This document shows, piece after piece, positions 1 through 9,600 of a DNA stretch of 64,000 bases; position 1 is the first letter of the stretch; each line of letters starts with the position of its first letter. Below the pieces are notes generated by a model that was not told the DNA's origin, made no database searches, and saw only the letters and a program-made list of their open reading frames with translations. The stretch lies in the NCBI RefSeq assembly GCF_024166365.1, contig NC_064830.1, positions 91,442,968 through 91,506,967 of the forward strand, read 5' to 3'. The DNA comes from Elephas maximus indicus (lineage: Eukaryota > Chordata > Mammalia > Proboscidea > Elephantidae). The translations under genes were made by a program, and so were the position numbers.

Positions 1-189
1 CCTGGGGCTTTACAGTGGTAGCCAGTACCTGTCAAGCCCAGTAGATTAATTTAGTGGTGTATTTGGCTCATAAAAAGTTTAAACAGAAAGTTCAGGTCAT
101 TCCAAGCTCCGAAAGTCAAACTAGTTTAAACTGAGAGATGTCTCAACTGCTTTTAAAAAAATAAAATGTATTTCTGAGGATGTGGGGAA

Positions 190-297
190 ATCATGGGATT
201 TGGTTCCTTGGTTTGAAGTTTACGGTCATGTTTTCAGGGGATATCCCAGTTAATTGGTCTAAGAATATGTTTAGTGCTTCTGTTCTATCTCTGAAAG
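190..297 (+). repeat. ~110 bp direct repeat, left copy
   Basis: Text from TTGGTTCCTTGG through CTATCTCT recurs at 1038-1155 (shared GGTTTACGGTC/GGTTTAGGGTC, CATCCCAGTTGACTGG-like, CTAAGAACATGTTTAGT-like). An L1 3' fragment lies between the copies. Much longer than an L1 target-site duplication. Confidence 0.75.
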
Positions 298-985
298 TGG
301 CGGGAATGCAAAATGTTACAGCCATTGTGGAAAGCAGTGTGGCAATTCCTCAAAAAACTGAAAATAGAACTACCACATGACCCAGCAATTCCACTCCTAG
401 GCATATATCCAAAAGAAAGCACAAACTCAAACTTACACACGAATGCTTATGGCACCACTATTCATTCACAATAGCTAAAAAGTGGAAACAACCTATATAC
501 CCACCAACAGATGAATGGATAAACAACATGTGGTATATAATACAATGGTATACTACTTAGACAATAAGAGAAATGAAGTCTTGATACATGTTACAATATG
601 GATGGAGCTTGAAGACATTTGCTGAGTGAAATAGGTCAATCGCAAAAGGACAAATATTGTATGAACTCACTAATGTAAAAAAACAAGAAATGTATAGAGA
701 CCAAAGTTTATTAGTGGTTACCAGGGGTGGGAGGGAGGGTGGAAGAGGGGTTATTGCTTATGAAGTACTGACTTTTGGCTTATTAAAAAAGCCATTGCCA
801 TAGCGATAGTACAGTCGGAATCCACTTGGTGGTTTACAGTAATGGAAAAATCGCATAGATTAAGGATAGGGTTGCATAGCTGATTATTGTAACTGATGTG
901 AATAAGTTGTACACCTATAAAAGGTTGAATTGGCAAAAGTTGTGTGATAGGTATGTATATAAAAAAAATAGCAATGACAAAAAAA
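298..985 (+). mobile_element. L1 3' end fragment
   Basis: Reads like the end of mammalian L1 ORF2 and 3' UTR: GGGAATGCAAAATG-type start, CACATGACCCAGCAATTCC, AATGGATAAACAACATGTGG, then the 3' UTR with the ATTGGCATA-like end. The frame is broken; no ORF survives. A (GA)n run follows at about 985-1003. Confidence 0.85.
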
Positions 986-1037
986 GAGAGAGAGAGAGAG
1001 AGTAGTTGCTGAGGCTGCTTATGTACAACCAAACACC

Positions 1038-1155
1038 TCATAGGAGTTGGTTCCTTGTGTTTGGAGGTTTAGGGTCGTGGTTTCATGGGACATCCCAGTT
1101 GACTGGCCTAAGAACATGTTTAGTATATCCATTCTATCTCTCCAAGTTGTAGGAA
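1038..1155 (+). repeat. ~110 bp direct repeat, right copy
   Basis: Right-hand counterpart of 190-297, directly after the L1 fragment and its (GA)n tail. Confidence 0.75.
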
Positions 1156-1870
1156 GACAAAGTGATAAATAAGAAAGAGGCTGAAAGTCTGTTTAAGAAA
1201 CTGCTAAATTCCTAGAATCCCGTGCACTATTTCAAAGTAACTAGAAAATTATGTATCTCCCACACTGCCATAAGACTGAAGATTTATTCTTTGCGGGGTG
1301 GGGAGGGCATAAAACAGAGGTCTCTGGGCTGGGAAAGCCAGGCACTGTTGAAAGCAGAAGTGCCAAACAGAAAACAGATGCAGAGGGGCTAAATGAATGT
1401 ATGCATTTTTTATGATAACACCACCCCCACCCCACTCCTGCCTCCAGCTCCCAGAATGTTGGCCAACACTTCTTTTTGCAGACCCTCCTCCAGAAGAGTT
1501 TTCTCTGGGGAATCTTAACCCAAAAGGAAAAACCCTAAGGATAAAAAAAAAAAAAGGATAAAGACATTGAATTTTCCCCAAAGAAATGGCCAGCTCAACC
1601 TATAGTGATACTTACAGTCAACCAACTCCTGCATACTTTCAAAGTTTCAAACCAGACTCTTAAACATGAACAGACATCTCCAGATTAACAGACATCAGAG
1701 GAAAGCTTTTAACATGAAAGGTGTAGATCTAATGAAATGAATAGTAAAAAAAAAAAGAAACTTGAAAGAAACAGCTTATGCAGGAAGAATACAATTTAAA
1801 AAGAAGCTTAAAATTAATATACTTAGCGAGATTAGGTATTGCAGCCAGGAACCAAGAAAAGTTTGCTTTA
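1156..1870. other. Unassigned, repeat-like at its end
   Basis: No recognisable gene. Short ORFs on either strand have no family resemblance. The last ~100 bases grade into the next L1 fragment. Confidence 0.4.
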
Positions 1871-1874
1871 AGGA

Positions 1875-2817
1875 AAAAAAAATGAATAGACAGTTCACCA
1901 AAGAAGATATTCAAATGGCCAACAAGCACATGAAAAGATGTTTAACATTGTTAGCCATTAAAACCACCCAGTGCCATCGAGTCAATTCCGACTCATAGCA
2001 ACAGGACAGAGTAGAACTGCCCCATAAAATTGTTAGCCATTAAAAGAGAGAGATGCAAATCAAAACAACAATAGGATACCACTCACCCCCCATTAGAATG
2101 GCAATGATACAAAAAAAGAAAATGGAAAACAACAACAAAAAAACAGAAAACAGTTTGTGGAAAAATTGGAATCCTCATCCATTGCTGGTGGGAATGTAAA
2201 ATGGTACAGCTACTTTGGAAAACAGTTTGGTGGTTCTTCAAACAGTTGACCATAGAACTACAATATGACCCAGCAATCCCAGTCCTAGAAATATACTCGA
2301 AAGAAATGAAGGTAGGAACGCAAACATAAACCTGTACACCAATGTTCATTGCAGCCCTTTTCACAATAGCCAAAAGGTGGAAACAACTGAAATATCCATC
2401 ACCAGATTAATGAGTAAACAAAATGTGCTGTATACACACAGTGGAATACTACTAGCCGTAAAGAGAAATGGAGTTCTGATGCATGCCACAACATGGATGA
2501 ACCTTGAAAACATATGCTAAGAGAAATAAATCAGTCTCAAAAGGACAAATACTGTATGTCTCACTTATATGAAATAAGCAAATATATAGAAACCAAAAAT
2601 TATTAATGGTTGGTTACCATGGGGCAGGAAGGAGGGAGAAACAGGGAATTTTTGTTTGGGGGACATTGAGTTTACAGTAATGATGGTGGAATATTTTGAA
2701 AAAGGATAGCAATAGTGGTGGGACAACATGAAAAATGTAACCAATGTCACTGAATTGTAAATGTGGAAATTGTATTGATGAATGTTTTGGCATTTATATT
2801 TTCATCACAATAAAAAA
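1875..2817 (+). mobile_element. L1 3' end fragment (second)
   Basis: L1 ORF2 C-terminal text (CAGTTCACCAAAGAAGATAT, GCAAATCAAAACAACAAT, GACCCAGCAATCCCA, TTCATTGCAGCCC) followed by a 3' UTR ending TTTTCATCACAATAAAA. It is interrupted by a truncated AfroSINE at 1964-2028. Confidence 0.88.
1964..2028 (-). mobile_element. 5'-truncated AfroSINE with 17 bp TSD
   Basis: About 65 bp of AfroSINE tail read from the minus strand (GTCGAGTC-like end, GACAGAGTAGAACTGCCCCATA). A perfect 17 bp duplication, ATTGTTAGCCATTAAAA, lies at 1947-1963 and 2029-2045 inside the L1. Confidence 0.9.
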
Positions 2818-2869
2818 ATGAATATTTAGGGAATGCTATTAGAAATTAATTAAGGATATGAATGCAGAT

Positions 2870-3440
2870 TCTTAAAAGCTCAATATGAAGGTTGGAAAAT
2901 ATAGTTGAGGGAACATCCCAGAAACTAGAGCAAAAAGAAATAGAAATGAAAATAGGAGAGAACAAATCAGAAAATTAACCAGTCCAAGAGGTCCTGCAGC
3001 TATATAATAGACATTCCATAAAGAATGAATATACAGAAGTAGGAATAGACTCAGGCAAAGTATATCATTATGAAATTACAAAAGACTAGAGAAAACACAA
3101 AATTTAACAAGCTTCCAGAATGGACAAAAAAACAAGTAACACACTAAGGAATCAAAGGTCAGAATGACTTCAGACATTTCAAGTGCACCAGTGAAAGCTG
3201 TAAGATAATGAAGCAATACCTTCAACTTTCTGCAGAAAAGTATTTCTAACCTAAAATTCTATACCTATTCAAACTATCAATCAACCATGGGAGTAAAATA
3301 AAAATATTTTAAGATCTACAAGGATACAAAAAATTTACCTCAAGAAACTTCCTAATAATGTGCTTCATCAAAATAAAAAAGTAAAACAAGAGAGGGAGAT
3401 ATATATGGGGTGTAAGAAATTGGGGATACTATACAGAATA
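2870..3440 (+). mobile_element. HAL1/L1 ORF1-type fragment
   Basis: A-rich text of the HAL1 (half-L1) type: CAAAAAGAAATAGAAATGAAAATAG, CAATACCTTCAACTTTCTGCAGAAA and AAATTCTATACCTATTCAAAC-like segments, which match the ORF1 region of old L1s. No intact frame. Confidence 0.6.
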
Positions 3441-3559
3441 AATGGGCTTGGATAAGTCCCAGCGTTCCTTAGTGCTCTCTCTCTTTCTCTTTCTTTCTCA
3501 CTTCACTATTTTTTCTCATGTGGAAATTCTGTCTTTGATAGATCTATCCAATTTAGTCA

Positions 3560-4240
3560 GGAGGGGAAAACCAAGTAACTCAAGAGGTAAAAACACAGCC
3601 AGTGGTATTTCAAAGCAACTTATGACACTTTGAACAAATAAAGAGTAACATATGACCAGATAAAAATTTGAGGCCAATGAGAAACCTAAAAATCAACATG
3701 GAACAAGGCAGAGTTAAGGCAGACTGGAATGTGAGATCCAGACCCACCTATGTCTGGAGAGATTGGGCAGGGGTGGAGGAGGGGAGGAAACCTCAGAGGA
3801 CCCAAGCTGTGGGGAGGAGGAAAGCGGCACACACCCAGAGAAAAGTTCCTGGAGGGATTCATATTTCAGAGCAAGCGTGAAGGCCTAAGAAAGCTTGCCA
3901 AGAAGAGGTAGGAAGATTGTTCTTGACAGGTTGGGGTGAGACTGCCATGAGGGGAAGGTCATAAGGGCCTGACAAGGGAGGTGACTTTAGTATGGGGCAG
4001 GACTTTGGGTATTGACTGGGGCACACGGCTTCTGCCTTGCCTGAACCCCGGGAGAATAAATGGGTCCAAAGAACTAAATGTGGGTCCTTCCATGGTCATA
4101 TCATGCTGGAGTCTACCCCACGAAGTACCAACAATAGATTCCCCTGCAGGCAGGGCCAACTTCAAGTGCAATTTAATGATACCCTTCCCTGAGAGAACTT
4201 CATTGCCTCAAATTATCTCCTCCATTAACAATTCCTGGGT
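3560..4240 (+). repeat. Direct duplication, copy 1 (upstream of AZGP1)
   Basis: Matches 13965-14640 in the same orientation, roughly 85-90% by eye where aligned. Shared landmarks include TTATGACACTTTGAACAAATAAA-like text, AAGGCAGACTGGAATGTG, TTCATATTTCAGAGCAAG and GCCAACTTCAAGTGCAATTT. This copy has a ~24 bp insertion at about 3735. No protein family is recognised. It could be an old segmental duplication or two copies of an unnamed interspersed repeat. Confidence 0.85.
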
Positions 4241-4249
4241 CATTTTAGA

Positions 4250-4609
4250 ATAACATGTTTCACTGTACCTGGGAGATCCCTCTGCAAGCAGTCCATTTGC
4301 CCTCAAGCATGTATGACTAGATCTATGTTTCCATGTACTATTTTCCTCTGTATCTTATGTGTTTTATTTTAAACATTAAAAAATATCTTGGAAATAATTG
4401 TCAAAGAAATAGATGGCACAAAAAGGTTAAGAACTGCTGACTTAGAGGGATGGGGCATCAGAGAATACTGGCTCTAAGGGAAAAGACACAGCAGTAGAAT
4501 GTTCCTCAGACACATTCATTAGACTGTGGCTCTCCAAAATATGACTCCAATCTCCCTTTTGAATTTATTATACCCACCTTCCTAACCCCTCAATGTTCTT
4601 CATGAACTC
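4250..4609. other. Unassigned intergenic stretch
   Basis: AT-rich, no gene or clear repeat recognised between the direct-duplication copy and the MaLR LTR. Confidence 0.4.
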
Positions 4610-5010
4610 TGTTATGGATTGAATTGTGTCCCCCCAAAATACGTGTTGTAAATCCTAAACTCTGTACCTGTGCTTACAATCCCATTTGGGAATGGGCTTT
4701 CTTTGTTACGTTACTGTGGCAGTATTAGTGTCAGGTGTGTTTTAAATCAATCTCTTTTGAGATATAAAAGAGTGGATTAAGCAAGCAGCAAAAAAAAAAA
4801 AAAAAAAAATAGAAGTGGGGGAAGATAGATGTCAAACCACATGAAGACTGCTGAGCAACAGAAGCTGAAAAGAGACAAGGACCTTCCCCCCAAAGAGAGA
4901 AAGCCTTCTCCTGGACCTGGGACCCTGAATTCAGACTTCTAGCCTCCTGTGAGAAAATAAGTATCTGTTTGTTAAAGCCATCTGCTTATGATGTTTCTGA
5001 GACAGAGCCC
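4610..5010 (+). mobile_element. MaLR-type solo LTR (ERVL-MaLR)
   Basis: Begins TGTTATGGATTGAATTGTGTCC, the characteristic start of MST/MLT-like LTRs, and ends with CTTCTAGCCTCC, GAGAAAATAA and GTTAAAGCCA text. Contains a 19-base A run near 4791. Same family as 46427-46834 (+) and, on the other strand, 11214-11676, 24371-24898 and 30527-30959. No internal region. Confidence 0.8.
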
Positions 5011-5089
5011 CCAGAGTACTGTATTAAAAATCATGTATTCTCTACCTGGCTTCCCCCCAACCCACAGTGTTGTCCTGAAAAATGTTTCC

Positions 5090-5510
5090 TTTGCTGGGCT
5101 CCCCTCCTCCCCGGCTTTGCATGTGAATCCTGCTTTGCTTGGAGGTTATATGTAAACCCCATTGCAACTGCATAGTACGATTAAGAGTGTTGCCGACATA
5201 ACTTGTATGAACTCCCTACTTGTAAACCCCTTTAAAAGCAACTTGCCTGCCTGCCCCTGGTGAGCAGTCTTGGCGGCTGCAGCTCTGACTGACTCCTTTC
5301 CTTGTGGTATAACCGAACATAGGTTCTCGTCCTGTCCTATTAAAAAAAACAAAAAAACAAATCCAGTGCCGTCGAGTCAATTCCAACTCATAGAGACCCT
5401 ATAGGACAGAGTAGAATTGCCCCATAGAGTTTCCAAAGAGCGCCTGGCAGATACGAACTGCCGACCCTTTGGTTAGCAGCTGTAGCACTTAACCTGTCCT
5501 ATTAGCCGAT
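5090..5510 (+). mobile_element. ERV LTR-like segment (plus orientation)
   Basis: LTR-like architecture: a TTAAAAG TATA-like element near 5232, then GACTGACTCCTTTCC and GAACATAGG in the place expected for a degenerate poly(A) signal. An AfroSINE sits inside at 5343-5492. Family not named. No coding remnant seen. Confidence 0.45.
5343..5492 (-). mobile_element. AfroSINE, short form
   Basis: Minus-strand copy: A-rich tail first, then CCGTCGAGTCAATTCC, GACAGAGTAGAATTGCCCC and the tRNA-like head complement. Perfect 12 bp target-site duplication CCTGTCCTATTA at 5331-5342 and 5493-5504. Confidence 0.93.
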
Positions 5511-5830
5511 CGAAATAAGACGGACATCACACCACCAGTTGCAAGGGGAAACAGAAAGTGGCAATTTATTGTTTGCACAAACAAAGAGCAACGTGGGACC
5601 TAGCAGCTGAAAGACCATGGGCTCCCTGTCTGAGGGGGCCGGGAAGCTTTTTATTTCCAGTGGCGTCTGGGGATTGGGTTTGGTGCTGGGAACTCTCCGC
5701 CCTTAGCCCTCCCATTTCCACATTTGGAGGTCTGGATGCTCAATCGCATTACAAAGGAAGGGACCTTTTGCTTTGCAAATGGGCTCAGGCACTGTGGTGT
5801 GCTGGAAAATATCTTCCACTCTGATGATGC
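5505..5830 (-). mobile_element. ERV LTR-like segment (minus orientation)
   Basis: Read on the minus strand it shows a TATA-like ATAAAAAGC (complement near 5646-5654), then AATAAA in AATAAATTGCC (near 5564-5570) about 85 bases later, the spacing expected for an LTR R region. The outer (U3) boundary is not visible. Together with 5090-5510 it makes an inverted LTR-like pair. Confidence 0.4.
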
Positions 5831-6394
5831 TCAGTTCCATGGACAGACTGAGGACATGGCTTTTCAGGTGCAAGGGTGAATTTGTCTGTTTCCACTTCCA
5901 TAATGGAAAAGCAGGGATTCCTCAGGCATACATACAGAGGGAAGGAGGGACAGATGTGAATGTCCTACAGAGACAGCTCTTGTGGGGTTGGTGTAGGATA
6001 GTGAAGGATGCACCCTATCTGGCTTCTTCTCAGTCCCAGACTCCCAACATGTAAGAACTTTTCCAGAGGGGAGGAGTAAAGTATGGTCTGGCAACACCCA
6101 AGTCCCCCCAAAAAGCATGGTCTATGTTGACCCAGAGTTAGGAATATCAGACTGGAAGGTATAGCCTGTGAAAGGTGGGTGGGTGACATACATCCCATGG
6201 CATCTGCCACTCACCACACACACCTCCATCCCACTGGCTTTCTTTCACCTAGGGGATACACAAAGCCCCCAGTCCTGGAATCAGTTGTTTCAGCTCTCAA
6301 TTTTCAGACTCTGTAGACTCACGGATTACAACCTCTGCCCAGCAAAACTTGTTTGTCCTTATTTCTTACTGTCAGGGAAGGGCCCATCCTGGCA
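5831..6394. other. Upstream flank of AZGP1, unassigned
   Basis: No gene or clear repeat recognised. Open frames here (for example 5864-6118 minus, 5965-6210 minus) resemble no family. Confidence 0.4.
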
Positions 6395-6533
6395 CTCTCA
6401 TTGGCTTATGGGTTCACCTCCTCCTACCCTTGGCTTTGGGCCCAGCCATTCCCATAACTACACCTGGCTCTATCTCCAAGTAGGCTTCTCTGAGCTCCAG
6501 GATTCAGGGAAGCCCAGTACCTTCCAACCGGGC
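6395..6533 (+). promoter_or_regulatory. Putative AZGP1 5' UTR / proximal promoter
   Basis: The stretch directly before the start codon is CpG-poor and shows an inverted CCAAT box (ATTGG at 6400-6404). I see no good TATA box. An open frame runs through this region from 6168 into exon 1, but the upstream part does not look like protein. The transcription start is not determined. Confidence 0.35.
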
Positions 6534-6536
6534 ATG

Positions 6537-6612
6537 ATGGGAACACTGGTGCCTGTCCTGCTGTCTCTGCTGCTCCTTCTGGGTCCTGCAGATCCCCGGG
6601 AGACCCAAACCC
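6537..6612 (+). CDS. AZGP1: AZGP1 coding exon 1 (signal peptide)
   Basis: Encodes 25 residues plus one base: a short N-terminus, a Leu-rich hydrophobic core ([14 protein letters not shown]) and a polar tail. Two adjacent ATGs occur at 6534 and 6537. I chose 6537 because it has A at -3 and G at +4, and its spacing to VPVLLS equals that of the human start. The donor is CCC|GTAAGT at 6613. Confidence 0.93.
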
Positions 6613-9600
6613 GTAAGTGGGGAAAGCAAGGGATGGGTACTAGAGAAGAATGGGAGGAAAGGTAAGGACAGGATAAACAGGTTGGGAGGCAGGCCTGTGA
6701 TGAAGCTTGGATTCCCATAATACTGTAGTAATGAGTTCCAAGGCTGTTATTAGCCCAGTTCACACGTTTCTAGTAGCATTTAGAGAGCCTCTGGACTCAA
6801 GATCTTAAATAATCTGTAATCTAAAACCCTTAGTTTACAAATTTAAAAAAAAAAAAAAAAAAAAACTAAGACCTAGGGAGGGTAAAGGACTACATAACCA
6901 GGACAGAGCAGGAATCATACAAGTAGAGTTTCTTCTACTTTTTACTATTTTTCCCTCCGTCCTTCCAATGGCTAGATGTACCTGTCTGATTCTGAGGAAA
7001 AGACAGAGAGACCCGAAGGGACAAATGTGAAGGCAGGTTAACTGGAGGTATGGTGCTAGAAGGAAACCATTCCTTTGCCTCACAAATACTACGGTGGACC
7101 TAGAAGCTGTGTGACTAGGAGAAAAGGTGGCTGGAGCCTGGGAACACCCAGAATCAATTCTAGGACAGGGGAATGAGGCCATTTATGACATAACTTTTCA
7201 AAATGAAGAAATGTAAGCTGCCACCCTTCAGCCAAAGATTAGACAGGCCCATAAAACAAAACGAGACTAAATGGGCACACCAGTCCAGGGGCAAGGACAA
7301 GAAGGCAGGAAGGGACAGGAAAAATGGTAATGGGGAACCCAAGGTTGAGAGGGGGAGAGTGTTGACATGTCATGGGAGTGGCAACCAATGTCACAAAAAA
7401 AATGTGTATTAATTGATTAATGAGAAACTAATTTGCTCTGTAAAATACAATTTTAAAAAAAGAAATGTAAGCTGATTTCTAAACTCTGTTCAAGTTTAGT
7501 TTGTTATATTTACAAACGGTCAGAATACTCATTTTATATTAAAACTAATTGGCAAGAATAATTTCAGTACTTGAACTCCATATGACCTCCAGCTTTATTA
7601 ACTAACACCCATGTGAATCATATCATGAATTAATTATGGATTAGAGGAAATGCCTGCCCCTCCCCCCCACCCATCCTCTGCTTTATGCCAAAATGCAAGG
7701 TATGGCCCTGGGAATTTGAGACCCATCTTTGTCTTACCTTGTGCTGATCCCATCTGGGTCATTTCCTGAATTTTCTGTAAAATTCTCCTTCCTACACTTT
7801 CTAACTATCTGTATTTGTCAAGTTAGACTGGGTTATGCTCCAATAATAAAGTTATTAGTGGTTTAACCCAACAAAGTTTATTTCTTGCTCATGTAAAATC
7901 CATTGAAAATCGGGAAACTCTCCTCTCCCTCTCTAGAGTGACTCAGAGATCCAGGCTGATCCAGTCCCATCTTGGGACTCTTCCATTTTATACTGTGGGC
8001 TCCACAGTTATTGCCTTAAGGGGAGAGAGACAGAGGTGGTCAGCCAGCTAGTAATGGCCTCAGACCAGAAGAAAAGTATCACTTCTACTCACATTCCTCT
8101 TTGTCAGAACTCAGTCACATGGTCCCAACATACCTAAAAGGAGACTGAGAAATATTATCTTCTTACGTATCAAGAAGGGGAGATAAAGTAGTGCAGACAT
8201 AGAACGATCTCTGAAATATCCTAGAATAAAAGTAGAGGCTTTTATTCAAGACAGCCTTCAATGGTATGAGTCTAACAGCAGGGAAGAGAGAGCTAGGGAG
8301 GAAAGTCTTCCTTCCTAGCTCTCTGCTGTCCCACAGAGGATTCCCCTGGGTAGAAAAATTCCATACCTCAAAGTTTTCTTCTCTTTTGTAGGGCCTTACT
8401 CTCTGATCTTTCTCTACACTGGGTTGTCCAAGCCCAGTGAAGGCTTCCCCAGGTTTCAGGCCACTGCCTACCTCAATGACCAGGCCTTCTTCCACTACAA
8501 TAGTGAAGGCAGAAAGGCTGAGCCCCTGAAACCCTGGAGCCAGTTGGAAGGAATAGAGGACTGGGAGAAGGAAAGCCAACTTCAGAAGGCCAGGGAGGAA
8601 ATCTTCATGGTGACCCTGAAAGACATCATGGACTATTACAAGGACGGAGAAGGTCAGTGGATAAGGACTGCTGGAGTGGAGGGTCTTAGCTCAAGAGGCA
8701 ACTTCACAATTATGAATGGAAAGGAATCAGCAGGATGGAAATAACCCTTATCCCAAAGGAGGAACAGGAGACACAAGTAGAAATTCACAGACATTTCTAC
8801 ATTCCCCCACCCCACAATACAACTACTTTCCTCTTATTCTGTCTCAACTCACACAGGAAGTGATGTCAGACTCAGTTATTATCCAGGCACATCTTGACTC
8901 CTCAGTCCCCAACCCCAGTCTGCATCTGAGGTTGATCCCGATTTAGAAGGTATAAGACTCACCTGTGTCCAGGGGTGTTCGGTGGAAAGTGGCAGCCTTG
9001 GAGATCACACCACGGCTCCAACAGTTACTAGCTGTTTGACAGTGAGCCAAACTTGATTATCTGGGCTGTATTCGCAAAAATCAAAGCATTGAGACGTGCC
9101 TCCCAGAATTGTGATGATAATTAAATTTAATACAAGTTATCTATGTAAATTCCATGAAGGCTGGAAGAATCTGTCTTGATTTGCCTTCACCCCCATCAAC
9201 CAGGACTGTGGGCATCCAATAATACTTGCTCAATAGAAATTTGCTGAATGAATAGAAAGAAAGCACCTAGCACAAATCATGGACCATACTAAGCATTCAG
9301 TAAGTGTCAAATTAAAACCACAGGCTGGTAGAGTTACATAGAATGGTAAAGATCCTCCTGTCCACAAAGTGCAGATACAGGGGAGGTAATCAGTACTGTG
9401 GGAGGATGGTGACAGAGCCAAGTATAGAGACTAGTTCTCATGTCTCCCAGCCCACACTCTTTCTCTGGAGCCACACTGCCTATCCCAACTGCCCACCCCC
9501 AAGTCAGCCAACCTCAAGCCTGGTGATGTCCAATGATTATAGAGTAGGTGTTAAAAGGTGGGCCTCTAAGTACAGAAATGCCCAAGAAGCTACATGGAAT

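Noticed and set aside
6168-6665. 165-residue open frame covering AZGP1 exon 1
   Set aside because: Only the segment from 6537 to 6612 is coding. The rest is upstream DNA and intron 1 that happen to lack stops.
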